Translations under genes and position numbers: made by a program
Part shown: in pieces, positions 49,170 to 60,127 of the stretch
How the letters are laid out: each line of letters starts with the position of its first letter
Position numbering within the stretch: position 1 is the stretch's first letter
The notes under the pieces: generated by a model
The model's input: the letters and a program-made list of their open reading frames with translations, nothing else
Database searches by the model: none
What the model was told of the DNA's origin: nothing
DNA from: Margaritifera margaritifera
Taxonomy: Eukaryota; Mollusca; Bivalvia; Unionida; Margaritiferidae
DNA: 64,000 nt
Direction: 5' to 3'
NCBI GenBank assembly: GCA_029931535.1
Contig: JAQPZY010000833.1
Span: forward strand, 372,001 to 436,000

Positions 49170-49760
49170 ACGCTCGCTATAAAACGGAGCGTATTATGTT
49201 ATGAAGATGCCCCTTCGTTCGTCCGTCTGTTATGGATTTCGTTTGCGGACAATAGCTCGAGTTGTCCACTATCTACAGTATCCAAATGTTGTGGATGGCG
49301 TGCACTTGGGGTAAGAAAGAAACCTGTCGATTTCGGAATCAAAAGGTCAAACGTAAAGGTCACTGTGCCTGAAATACAAAAATCCTTTCCTCACAATAAC
49401 TCAAGTTTTACATCAGTTACATTTACCAAACTTTATGGCTGGCGTGAACCTTAAATTGGAAAGAAGCCTATTGATTTTTAGGTTCAAAAGGTCAAAGGTT
49501 AATGTTACAGTGACTGAAATAAGACAAATGGTTTCCGTACAATAATTGTAGTTCTGGACCACGTATCTTTACTAAGGTTTGTAGAGGGCTTGCACTCAAC
49601 GTATATGAGGCCTATTGCTCATGGGGGTCAAAAGATCAAAGGCCAAGGTCATTGTGACTCTAAGAAAACTGGGTGTTGCAGAATAACTTTTGCTCTAGTA
49701 TAGGTTCCTTAGCCAAACTTCGTGGAAGGCTGCGCTTAGGATTATTAAGACAAATATAAA
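49170..49760 (+). repeat. Diverged ~150-bp tandem repeat, about four units
   Basis: Units share ATCAAAAGGTCAAACGTAAA with GGTCACTGTG (49338), GTTCAAAAGGTCAAAGGTTA (49480) and GTCAAAAGATCAAAGGCCAA (49627). CAATAACTYRAGTT and CCAAACTTYRTGGA-type blocks lie between them. A GTCCGTCTGTTATGG segment at 49220 starts the array. This resembles a widespread molluscan tandem family. Confidence 0.75.
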
Positions 49761-50105
49761 TTCTGGGGTATATAGGATAGAGGTCACGGCAACGAAAGTG
49801 TAATAACATAATTAACATAAAGTGTAATAACATAATAATGGTTTCTGCATATTAAGTTTAGTTCATGCTGAATTACATACAGCTTTTTAAGCCTTTGAGT
49901 CTAATATTCGAGCAAACTTCACAACCATAAAGAGCTATTGTGTTGCACAAACTGACGTAGGTAAAATGATTGGATCTAGCTTCATTTGTACCAACCTCTA
50001 CAAGAGAATAAATGATTTTCGACCATTATTACAAGCCTTGTTCACAAAAACAGTTCGTTCATGATTCTCAAAGATTTTTGTAAGATGAGTGTACAATTTA
50101 GAAAA

Positions 50106-50959
50106 TTATCTAGCAAACAAACGAGATATCTTCTCCGGAGCAGACGCTAGTTCACCGTCATATTTTAATTCAAAACGACATTTGCCCCTGTTACGTTGTC
50201 TGTAGTACAACTTCCAAAAACGTCTAACAACTAATTCGTCTGCTTTAGATAAATCTTTGAGCAGGCCCTTGTGGCCTTCCATTTTATATCCACTTTTTCG
50301 GAAAGTATCGAGCTTTATCGTGAGGTTTCTTAACTTCAGGCGACCAATAAGGTTTTGTATGAGGATTAAACTTTTTCGACGGTAGAATCTGAAAGCTACA
50401 TCCCTCATTGTAGAAATTAATTTACTATGCACGTTTTCTTATTGTTGAGGAATTGAAGGATCGATTCACAATCTGCGTTTAATAACATATCTACTAGTTT
50501 CGCATCCTCACATTTAGATCAGGATGGAGACGGAAATGTAGGAAAACACGTTTTGCAATACCTTGCAGTCTGAAACGAAAGGGTGCTTCACCCAACATGA
50601 TGATCAGCGGCTCTGCAAGTATCATGACTTGCAAAAAGTTCACAATCCACGACCCAATCAAGCATTATTCTGTTAATAATTATATAGTCAAGAGTTGTTC
50701 TGCATGACTCGAAAGCATAACCCAGTCTTTTATTTAAACGTGACTTGTTCAGAGCTATCAAGTTATTGTTGTCAACAAGAGCTGTGAATACGTTACATTT
50801 GTACCATGCGCTCCATGATGATGGCGATTCTTTGTATCTGGCATTAAAATCTCCCATGGGTAGTACTTCACCGTGACACGAGTAATACTCATAGAAAGAT
50901 TCAGTGAAATCAATACATTCCTGATAAAAATTAAGATTTTCCTCAGAGGGTAGATACAC
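50106..50959 (-). pseudogene. LINE endonuclease and linker remnant
   Basis: On the minus strand, 50959-50588 is open for 123 codons. It reads VLPMGDFNARYKESPSSWS, then LNKRLGYAFESC, TTLDYIII and RAADHHVG. GDFNAR and the terminal (S/A)DHH are hallmarks of the apurinic-type endonuclease of Jockey/CR1/L2-like LINEs. Further down, 50432-50106 reads VVRRFWKLYYRQRN and LKYDGELASAPEKISRLFAR, which fits the linker just before the reverse transcriptase. The two parts are in different frames with stops between. The reverse transcriptase itself is missing. Confidence 0.7.
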
Positions 50960-51099
50960 ACTAAATATTATGTATAATGTTTACATATTTAACTTTTGTC
51001 ATACATATGTTTCTTTGTCATGAATTTTAGGATGTAAACAAGTTGTTTGCTTAGTATTCGAGGTCATGATTGCCTTTGTTTACAGTTATATTGATTTTT

Positions 51100-51490
51100 C
51101 CACTAGAAGTACTCACTTTTGCCACGTAGGCACATGCTTTTCTAGAAATTTCTGTACGGTGTCTTGTGTTTATTAAAAGAGAGTTTGGTAAATACTATTT
51201 AATTCTTATTCTAATAGTTAGTCTATGAAGAATCATTTTAATATTTAGATGTTTATATGTGTGTTCTGAAAATCAGAGCAAATCCAGAGAGATGAATTAT
51301 TTATTGAAAATATTATTGGAATTACTAAAGTGCTCATTCTCATTTTGGATTGATACATGACTTTGGGATTTTTGAGAATTAATTCAAAGATATTCTGGAT
51401 CATATAATTCAGGTATATCAGGATATTCCAGACTATTGGAATTAATTCAGAACATTGTATATTTTTGGACTTGTGATTAGGATACAGAAT
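51100..51490 (+). mobile_element. Interrupted older LTR, left part (extent uncertain)
   Basis: The 27 nt before the intact solo LTR (TTTGGACTTGTGATTAGGAT onward, 51463-51490) align with an internal segment of that LTR near 52211, and the fragment after the LTR (52400-52538) supplies a matching 3' end. This suggests that the newer LTR landed inside a related older one. The outer left boundary is not resolved. Confidence 0.4.
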
Positions 51491-52395
51491 TGTTACGGAA
51501 TTATGTATATGGAATCTATAATGTGCCTAAACTTTTGGCTTATGACTGTACTTTAAAATTGTGTCAAATAGTGAGTCGCACTTTAAGTTTGAAAAAATAT
51601 GTCAACAAGGTATTTACTGACCTTTTGTTCAAGGTCAGAGCTGTTTACCACCATTAGAGTAAATTTCCACTAAATCGACGCATTTAGTATTGCATTCTGG
51701 GTCGTAATATGACACGTTTCCTGTTGTGAAATGTGCCATTTGCAAAATGTATAAAAGACCTGGATATACGAATTATATTCATTCCATTTTAAATCTTGAG
51801 TTTAAAAGATTTGTTCACGACCAGCCTGGAATCATCAGATGTTTGAAATAATAGCCGTGCTGAAATCTTGTAATGCTGTAATGCCGTAATGTTGTATTGC
51901 TCTATAAATATTTCGAAAGGAATTATTTATTCGACCATTCATCAGAGCTACCTGGAGTACTCACTAACATTTGGAGTTATATTTAGGACTTTCTCGGATG
52001 CCTGTGAACATTCTTAAAGATGATCTAGATCACATTATCGTTGGTACATTGGAACATTACAGACTCATTCATTCGGAACAATTTTTCAGTTGTAACATTC
52101 GCTCATTACGAAGACTCATTCATTCGGAACATTCGTCCATTACAAAGATTCATTCAGAACATTCATTAACTTGGAACATTCATTCATTTGAAGCATTTTA
52201 TAGTTTCTATATATACAGGACTTGTGAATAGGACACTAATAATTGTTGGATTATTTGGATTTTAATACACGATACTGCAAGTGTTTTTTGATTTTCACGT
52301 TAATTATTTAGAAATAAATTGTTTGTTGATTTTTACAAACATTGTTGGCTTCACTTTCTTTTTGTTACGTTTTTTTATACCATAGGGTCGTAACA
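51491..52395 (+). mobile_element. Solo LTR of a retrotransposon (905 bp)
   Basis: Starts TGTTACGGAATTATG and ends CATAGGGTCGTAACA, with short terminal inverted repeats TGTTACG/CGTAACA. GAAT is duplicated at 51487-51490 and 52396-52399. A TATA box (TATAAAAG, 51750-51757) and a poly(A) signal AATAAA (52313-52318) are in the right order for U3-R-U5. The segment 52040-52190 has reiterated CATTCATTCGGAACATT. No gag-pol sequence adjoins. The copy at 43388-44269 is in the opposite orientation with its own target duplication, so the two are independent insertions, not one provirus. Confidence 0.9.
51750..51757 (+). promoter_or_regulatory. TATA box of the solo LTR
   Basis: TATAAAAG about 260 bp into the LTR, conserved in the inverted copy. 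It could drive transcription to the right, into 52.4 kb and beyond, where no gene is seen. Confidence 0.6.
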
Positions 52396-52399
52396 GAAT

Positions 52400-52538
52400 T
52401 AATTTGGACTTTTATTGTAAGTGTCTTTTGAATTTTTACACTTTAAGTGTCTAGTATAAAAATTGCTTGTTGATTTTACTTACATTGTTGGTTTCACTTT
52501 CTTTCTGTTACATATTTTTAGGCCATAGAGTCGTAACA
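52400..52538 (+). mobile_element. LTR 3'-end fragment
   Basis: Resembles the last 140 bp of the adjoining solo LTR (TTGTTGATTTTACTTACATT, GTTTCACTTTCTTTCTGTTA) and ends CATAGAGTCGTAACA. It lies directly beyond the target duplication, consistent with the right half of an older LTR split by the newer one. Confidence 0.6.
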
Positions 52539-53494
52539 ATATAAAGACTGTGAGATCTTTCACAGATCTTAATTCAATGAGTGCAATTTAGTTTTTTTAC
52601 TGAGTAGGCCAAGTTTTTTTTATTATAATTGATACTCCACCTCTTCGACCTTTCAATTTTTCAGTATTATTAATTTTATAGAACACATATACTCACTATG
52701 TAGTATGTCTAGCAAAGTGCTGGTTCCTTTTGTCAGTTTGGGCTCAAATATCACGGCGATGTCACATTCTAATAGATCAAATAAATTATTGACACATAAT
52801 GTAGACGATACGGAGGAATATTAAAACAATGTACAATATTATTTCATTAAATCACAAATATATGACTTTCAATCATGTTAAACTCCATTATAGTTGTTGT
52901 TTATCATCCAAGAATCAAAATTAAGCGAAATAAATTAGGTACCATTAATAAAACAAAATGCATCCGATGAAATGTAAAATTATGAACCTACCTAGGGGCA
53001 GCGGTAAACTGAGAGATTTAATAGTGAGGGACCACTGTATATAAGTAACTTTTTATTCTTGATGAAACTTTCAGTGCTAAAATCATGAGAAGAACCGTGA
53101 CAAGGATTTCGATCATTAGATATACCATTAAGAAAAGCTGTGCATCATTATTACTAAAAATGAGTCTTAAATTGTTGATGTGCTAAAAATCCTTGAAATT
53201 AATTTGCTTTTAAACATCTTAAATTTGACATCACTGCGTAGGTAATGTAACATCAAAATTATGTATGAGAACGCGGATAATCAAATCTGTCCAGTTTGCA
53301 GTGATGCAAATATATATTTCAGTACTACAGAAGTATTAGCGATGTGGCAGGGCAGAGAAATGGCATTTCATGACTACAGCCTATGGTCCCGGCATGATAA
53401 TAAGAGAAGACAGGCGATTATACATATGCAAGGAAAACGAAAAAGTAGTAAAATATACGTATGTGCTATACGCTATGAAGATACCAGCAACATT

Positions 53495-53560
53495 GCGCAT
53501 ACACATACACACACTCACACACACAGACACACACACAGACACACGCACACACACATATAC
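53495..53560. repeat. Interrupted (CA)n microsatellite
   Basis: About 30 CA units with GA, TA and GCA interruptions. Confidence 0.9.
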
Positions 53561-54029
53561 AATTGCATGGAAACACTAAAATAAGAGTCAGTTGTAAATT
53601 ACTACAGTGTATTTAAAAGCAAATTGTATCATTTTGAGTATCCTTTTTTAGGAACACAGTTTTTCTTTTTTAAATCCACACGTATGTGTAAAATAAGTCA
53701 CATAGCGATTAGCTACAATACTCAGTGACACTGTCTAGTATACGCAGCGCCAAACTTGAGATTCATTGTCAGATTTAAAAAAAAAGATTTACGCATATTT
53801 CTTTCTTCTTTTCTAACATGTTAACAAGACATATATCAACCTAAACCATTTTTATTTAGTACGTTTCGATATGTTTCTGCATTAACCATTGTCAGTTTTC
53901 CTTACTATATGGAACATGCGTTTCACACCGTTCACCTTTCTGTCCGTTGATTCAATGCATCACGGCTAGCTGCTTTAAAAAAAAGTACAAGAAACTTATT
54001 CGACCACAAACTACTTGAAACGTGAAACA

Positions 54030-54345
54030 TTTGGCGTAATTAATGCGAGAACGATGATATTTTCCTGGAGCAATAAGGCGTTCTAGAGTGGAATTCGTTC
54101 TGTAGCAATGAGGCTTTTTGTAGTGGAATTTGTTCTGGAGCAATGAGGCGTTGTACAGTCCAATTTCTTCAGGATCAATAAGACGTTAAATAGTATAATT
54201 TGTTCAGGAGCAATGTGGCGTTCTATAGTGGAATTCGCTCCTGAATTATGAGGTATTAAATAGTGGAATGTTTTCTGGGGACATTAGGCGTTTTCTATTG
54301 TCATTGTTCTGGGTGAAATAGGTTTTCTATAGTGAAATTTATTCA
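54030..54345. repeat. ~39-bp tandem repeat, about eight diverged units
   Basis: Units of the type GGAGCAATGAGGCGTTCTAT with AGTGGAATTYGTTCT. The best copies are at 54067, 54105, 54143, 54182 and 54210; later units are strongly diverged. Small indels keep any frame from staying open. Confidence 0.85.
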
Positions 54346-55039
54346 TTTAACATAGAGTAGTATTCTTGAAAGACTATTATTTTCCAATATAAATTTGAAG
54401 CACAAAGAACTAACTCCCGTGAGAATATTAGTCTTGAAAGCAGATGTACAAAGGACATTCGTTTGCTTTATAAATGTATATGGTGCCAGCAATGACTATG
54501 TTGCCTTTTTAATTCATTAGACCAATATCTGTTTGAAAACAATGATCACATACTTGTCGGTAGATGGATGAGATTTAAATGTTGTTTAGGAGGATTAATT
54601 AATAGAGGTTATAAGTGGAAGCTAGTAAAGTGCCTCTGTAGATTTTGGCAGTTATAAGTGGTTATTTTTGCACTGAAATGGTTCATAAGTGTTGGGATGA
54701 TATGTGAATATTCACGGAATGTAGGGTAGATAACATTACAGGTGGATCACATAACATTTTGTAAAACAAGTGTTTTTCCATTTGAAATTCTTGGATGATG
54801 GAGTAGGGATGGAAGTTTAGTGGTGAATATTTTAGACATTCCCTACCTCGTTTATTTGACTCATTGACTCGTTGCAGTTTAATTACCTGTTTCTTACAAT
54901 GTTCATCAGTTACTTTCATTAGTAAGAATTGTTTGGCACATAATGAGTAATAACTGTCAGTGTCACAAATGAGTAGTGAGAAAACAAATTAGTCCAAATA
55001 AACTTATATACAAGCCTGAGTGGAAATAAAGACCAAGGC

Positions 55040-55400
55040 AAGCCACAAATGAAAACCAGACCACAGACACAGAGTAGTTCCCCAATGGAGATATCTGAGA
55101 CAAGTTTGGGTGATGCAGGCTTGAGTTAAATTCAGCTGGACTTAGAGGAAATAAGGCAAAGCTATCGCTGATCTGGTGAAAAAGATGACCTTACGGAGAT
55201 TGTTTCAACTATTGTGAGGAAATTATTACATAATGTGAATAAAGATCTGAGAAATGAGATGGGTGTATAAAGTGAAAGGGTAGTAAAAGAGAGGACATGA
55301 GAGTTGATGGATAGGGTTGATTCACTGGAATTTGAAAATTACTAATTGCGAGGAAACTTACAGGAGGAAAAGAAGGAAAATGACAAATTGAGGAATATTG
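55040..55400 (+). pseudogene. LINE ORF1-like coiled-coil remnant
   Basis: The frame reads SSPMEISETSLGDAGLS, then LTEIVSTIVRKLLHNVNKDL, RNEMGV, a stop, ERVVKERT, a stop, and ELMDRVDSLEFENY followed by LRGNLQEEKKENDKLRN. A helical region ending in a leucine-spaced coiled coil (DSLEFEN, NDKLRN) is typical of LINE ORF1 nucleic-acid-binding proteins. Four stops break it. No ORF2 follows, since the next coding-like sequence is the polymerase fossil on the other strand. Confidence 0.5.
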
Positions 55401-55489
55401 CTTGCTTCGATCTCCTATAAAAGTATTTTAGATCAATCCTCTATAAATCTACTTACTTCTTTTACTAAAACTTAGTTGCCTTCTTTTCC

Positions 55490-56112
55490 AAAAATATAAG
55501 TTATATCATAAAACCTTTATTAAAAGAAATGTAATTTTCATAATTATTTGCTATTATTGCTACTTCTTGATCTGTTTCGTTTTTATTAAACCAAGGTCCT
55601 AATTATCAAATTGTAGTCTTAAAGAGATGAATCATTGGTCATTAGTGGTAAATGTTTAGGATATTTGTCATTTAAATTACACTCTTGTTGTGTAATTCCT
55701 CTGCATTTTCCAGTGAAGTGATCACAATCTCTTACTCTGAGTTCGTGTTAAATTCGCCGGAATCCTTACCTTCTTTAATCTCCATTTTATAAATATAACA
55801 TATGTTGGTGATTTATAGTGCTTTTTATCTTTACTAGTAAATAACAGTTTAGACAATTGATTGGTCTAAGTTCTTCATCAACAGTTTCGGCACGTAATTG
55901 CAAACACTCGTATGTTGTTGTTTTTTGTGTTTTTTAATGCAGTCTGCTCCTTTATAAACTATAGACTTATACTTCGAGTGAATTGATTTAATGTACAGAC
56001 AAAATCCTGATGGTACGTGTTTTGCTGATTGGTTTTGTCCATAATGTATTCTAAATCTGTTTACAGCTGATTTCTGGCTCCATAATATTTTCAAATTTAC
56101 AGTATAGAACAA
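55490..56112 (-). pseudogene. Polinton-type DNA polymerase B fragment (copy 2, inverted middle part)
   Basis: On the minus strand from 56112 an 87-codon frame includes NQSAKHVPSGFCLYIKSIHS and YKGADCIKKHKK, the conserved PSGF segment on the exonuclease side of these polymerases. After frame changes come ICYICKMEIKEGKD and VRDCDHFTGKCRGITQQECN (about 55790-55660), a Cys/His-rich region like that of copy 1 near 30450. ETDQEVAIIANNYENYISFN follows near 55500. This is exactly the middle part missing from the plus-strand fossil that starts at 57520, so an inversion within one element is likely. Confidence 0.7.
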
Positions 56113-57410
56113 ATGAAGCTTTTAGTTGGCGATGGAAGTTGTTATTTTAAGCTACAGAACCATTGTGTCTTTTGTATTATCTATTTTACTGCACAATCTT
56201 TGAGTTAGGGTTAGGGATAATTCTTGTAGAGATAATTCAGAATAGAAATAATTCAGACACGAGATAACGGCTAGTTTTGCAACATGATAATACAATTTTC
56301 ATCTTCACCAATAACTGAATATTTCTACTCTGATGTTTTTGGTAGATAATGATTGGTTTGAGAAGATATATTGTCTAAATAAAATACGTTTGGTATCTTA
56401 CCGGTTTTATTTCTTTAACAAGTGTGAGTAGACCAAAATAGAATAAATAATTGGCGACTGGTAATTAACATAATAATTTTAGAGAGCAATAAGAACGTCA
56501 GATTAATATATAAACAATACAGATGACAAATACACGAGAACAAGTATGTGTTACAAATGCGGAGAAGAAAGGCCAGTTCAAAAATGTAAAGAATATGGTC
56601 ATTTTATTAAATCAAATTCGCGACTTAATTGAGGAAATGATATGATTAGAGAACACAACCAGAAAATAATTAATTACAAGAGTGGAAAAAAATGTTACAA
56701 GATGATTGATGTACAATTACAAGAGAAGAAACTTTTACAATAATTTTGTAATGAATAATGGGTAATTCTCAGTTCTCCAAGAATATAAGAAGAGTACTTC
56801 AACCACCTTTAATACGTTTTCATATAGAACGGAAATTAATAGGATAAACATACAAAATAAAATTGAAATTGTCACTATAAGGCTACGTGACTCGTAGTAT
56901 GAACAAACGAGTACTGACATTTTGGAAGAAATCATCAAGATTTGTGTTTTTTGTTTCTAATAACACCGAACCATGCTCGACAAAGATAATAAATCAGGTC
57001 GTCGTTCTAATTAAGTCCATCTAGATTTAACTATTACACTCGTAAAGGAAACAGAAGGGAATCAGAATAACATTTTTAGGGAATGGTATCAGAAAACTAC
57101 TTCTTGAAACATCCTGAATAGAAATGACATGCAAACGGTACTTGCGAGGCTATTTCAAACGCTACATATAAAACTTGGTCAGGAAATGAGTAAAGACAAA
57201 AAATTTTCTTTTGTTGGATATAATGTTTAAAGTTGCACAAAGTTAATTGCTAGCCTATGACAGGAAGAGCTTACATGGAAATACCAACACGTGTAAAGGA
57301 CAGAAAACTCTAATAACATTCAGAATAAAACTAGCAGATGTTGCATTTATACAGTAGAATATGATAAACCCACAAATAGGAAATAGGTCGTTAGTATAGA
57401 ACATCCAAAT

Positions 57411-57507
<97 letters not shown>

Positions 57508-57510
57508 TGG
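56113..57510. other. Spacer between polymerase fossil parts
   Basis: No recognised coding sequence. Contains a (TA)n tract at 57413-57506. It may hold decayed sequence of the same element. Confidence 0.4.
57413..57506. repeat. (TA)n microsatellite
   Basis: About 46 TA units. Confidence 0.95.
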
Positions 57511-58552
57511 TTTCATATATGCCAAATCAAAAGTCACAACATTAATGAATTCGGAAATGAAGTTAACGTATATGTGAATGTATACGAAGTCGCAGACAGA
57601 TTCATAAGACCAGTTAGGGTGACAGAAAGAGGAAGAAACGGTAATATGGACATGTTAATTGCATTTGATAGATGCAGATATTGTTACTGTGGAATAACGG
57701 TTTTATCAAGATTGTTGTCGTTTTAGACAAACATCCAGTGAAAAGAACTTTGACAAGAAGTGCTTAAATCTTGTTAACACCAACATAAAATTGAATGAAC
57801 ATCAAAAAATATGTAACGAAGTAGATAAGTCGATATACATAATGCATTAAGATTGTTCTGCTTTGAAACGCAAAAAACTACCATTGACAGCTAAAAGTTC
57901 TGTATATTATATTGTGATTTTTCAAAGTATCATGTACTCAGTTAACACTTGCATAAAAGACTGTAATAAATCATGGACAATAAAAAACAACCAGACCTAT
58001 ACTATTATATTTTGTCGTCACGTTTGATCAGTACAAACATACCATGAACATATGGTATATAGACAGACAGACTGTATTAATATGTTTGAAAATAAGTAAA
58101 GCCGAATTGGAATTACTTGCAGACTATATGTTCCTAATGAAGAAAACGATACATCAAGTCCAAGATCATTACGTACATAGATTCATAGAATTACAGCCTG
58201 TCAAGAACTTTAAATGGGCAACCAAGCAACAAATCAAAGTCATCAAAGATCATTTAATGTCTTGAAAACATGATGAAAAACAGTTATAATGTTATTTATA
58301 CCTATTATCTCATGAAAAACGAATTTCACAATAATGAGATTTATGAACATTACAGTAGAAATTGACAAATTTTACAAAACCTTTAGTACCTAAGTTATTC
58401 TGGACGTTAAAGAACAAAGGGAGATAAGTTATCCACTATCATAATTTGAACTTGCACGTTCACTTAGGTTTGAAGCCAAAGATTATATTTATGGTTGTGT
58501 TATTCTATCAAGAAACGTGTTTAAAAACTTATATTGAACTATACTCTGACAA

Positions 58553-60127
58553 TAACTCTCACTTGACCATAACGATTTAAAGAACTACCGCCCTGTTTCT
58601 AACCTCCCATTCATGTCAAAAATCTTAGAAAAAGTTGTTCTATCCCAACTTGTATCTCATCTGAATTCAAACAGTCTTTTTAGCGATGTACAGTCTGCAT
58701 ATCGCCCTCACCACAGTACCGAAACTACCATTCTGAAAGTAGTTAACGACCTTCTCTCTGCTTTGGATAGTGGAAAGATTACAGTCCTCACTTTCCTTGA
58801 CTTGTCTGCAGCATTTGATACAATAGACCATGATATATTGCTTCACCGTCTACATCATGTATTTGGCATTCACGATACAGCCTTACTATGGTTCAAGTCC
58901 TACTTGGTCAACAGGACACAAATTGTGTCCGCAAATGGAAAACACTCCAGCCCAGTTGATCTATGTTTTGGTGTTCCACAGGGTTCTGTTCTTGGACCTG
59001 TTCTCTTCATTCTATACACTCAACCGCTCTCAAGTGTCATAGATCGTCACCCAGTGTCTCACCAATTGTACGCTGATGACACCCAAATATACAAATCTAG
59101 CCACCCAACTGAAGTTGATGCTACCATCCAAGGTGTAGAGAGGTGTATTTCCGATGTGAAATCATGGATGACATGTAACAAGCTGCAGATGAATGATGAT
59201 AAAACTGAAGCCATTCTGATTACCACACAAAGACTTTCTCATTCACATCCTTTACCTCAAACAATAAATATCAGCAACACCAATATTAAATTCACACAGT
59301 CAGTACGAAACCTAGGTGTTACTCTAGACAGTACACTCTCATTGCACCAACATGTCATGAACATATGCAGGGCTGCATACCTTGAGCTGAGACGGATCAG
59401 CTCCATTCGCAATTATCTTTCAGTTGATGCCACTAAAACACTTGTGTGTTCCTTAGTACTTTCAAGACTGGACTATTGTAACTCAATTCTATCTGGTTCA
59501 TCTCAGTATCTACTTTTGAAACTTCAAAAAGTTCAAAACACAGCTGCTCGGATCATTCTTAGAGTACCACGAACAGAGCACACCTCTCCCCTGCTCTGTA
59601 CCCTACACTGGCTACCCATTCAATCCAGAATCAAACACAAAATTTGTTCTCTGTGCTACGTTTCACTGACTTTCACCAGTCCAACATACCTATCTCACAT
59701 CACCCATGTGTACACACCAGCAAGATACTTACGCTCCTCTTCTGACACCCGTATTCTCATTATTCCCAATACCAAAATGAAGTCATACGGACAACGTTCT
59801 TTTGCATACCAGGGCCCAGCAACGTGGAACGAATTGCCAAGTGAACTTAGACACAAAGACACGGTGATCTCATTCAAGAGTGCTCTTAAAACTCACCTTT
59901 TACGACTGCAAGAATAGACCTAAAGACTTAATGTTTTCTTACCTTAACTATTTTCAGCATGTTTTTGTTTTCTAATTTCATGATGTTTGTTTTTTCTTTC
60001 TTTTTATAATCATATCATTATATATGTTTGTTTAGGTGTTATATAATGTTGTAAAGCGCTTAGAGCTTCTAAAGATTAGGCGCTATACAAAGTCCTCATT
60101 ATTATTATTATTATTATTATTAAGTAC
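58553..60127 (+). mobile_element. L2-like LINE, 5'-truncated, recent insertion
   Basis: The element is flanked by ACTCTGACAA at 58543-58552 and 60128-60137, a perfect 10-bp target duplication. The body starts within the reverse-transcriptase gene and ends in TTGTAAAGCGCTTAGAGC (60049-60066), GCGCTATACAAAGTCC and (ATT)n, the 3' signature of L2/CR1-type LINEs. The open frame is intact, so the insertion is young compared with the polymerase fossil it interrupts. Confidence 0.9.
58556..59917 (+). CDS. LINE reverse transcriptase (C-terminal 453 residues)
   Basis: The protein copies element RNA at a nicked target. The frame opens at 58556, where LSLDHNDLKNYRPVSNLP stands at the start of the RT domain, before the first Met at 58613. 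RT motifs follow in order: QSAYRPHHSTET, LTFLDLSAAFDTIDHD (motif A, first Asp), FGVPQGSVLGPVLF (motif B) and QLYADDTQIY (motif C, catalytic DD at 59075-59080). Next come NKLQMNDDKTEAIL, NLGVTLDSTL, and the C-terminal LHWLPIQSRI and WNELPSELR. There is no stop before TAG at 59915-59917. The endonuclease is lost through 5' truncation, so the copy is not autonomous. The clade (L2 rather than CR1 or Jockey) is inferred mainly from the 3' tail. Confidence 0.9.
   Translation, partial: LSLDHNDLKNYRPVSNLPFMSKILEKVVLSQLVSHLNSNSLFSDVQSAYRPHHSTETTILKVVNDLLSALDSGKITVLTFLDLSAAFDTIDHDILLHRLHHVFGIHDTALLWFKSYLVNRTQIVSANGKHSSPVDLCFGVPQGSVLGPVLFILYTQPLSSVIDRHPVSHQLYADDTQIYKSSHPTEVDATIQGVERCISDVKSWMTCNKLQMNDDKTEAILITTQRLSHSHPLPQTINISNTNIKFTQSVRNLGVTLDSTLSLHQHVMNICRAAYLELRRISSIRNYLSVDATKTLVCSLVLSRLDYCNSILSGSSQYLLLKLQKVQNTAARIILRVPRTEHTSPLLCTLHWLPIQSRIKHKICSLCYVSLTFTSPTYLSHITHVYTPARYLRSSSDTRILIIPNTKMKSYGQRSFAYQGPATWNELPSELRHKDTVISFKSALKTHLLRLQE

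Larger units (their letters stand above)
52540..55030. other. Gene-free sequence
   Basis: No supported gene. Holds a (CA)n tract at 53495-53560 and a 39-bp tandem array at 54030-54345. The frame at 53261-53584 ends in the CA tract and has no motif. Confidence 0.5.

Noticed and set aside
43388..52395. One large LTR retrotransposon bounded by the two LTRs
   Set aside because: The LTRs are in opposite orientation and each has its own target duplication; no gag-pol lies between.
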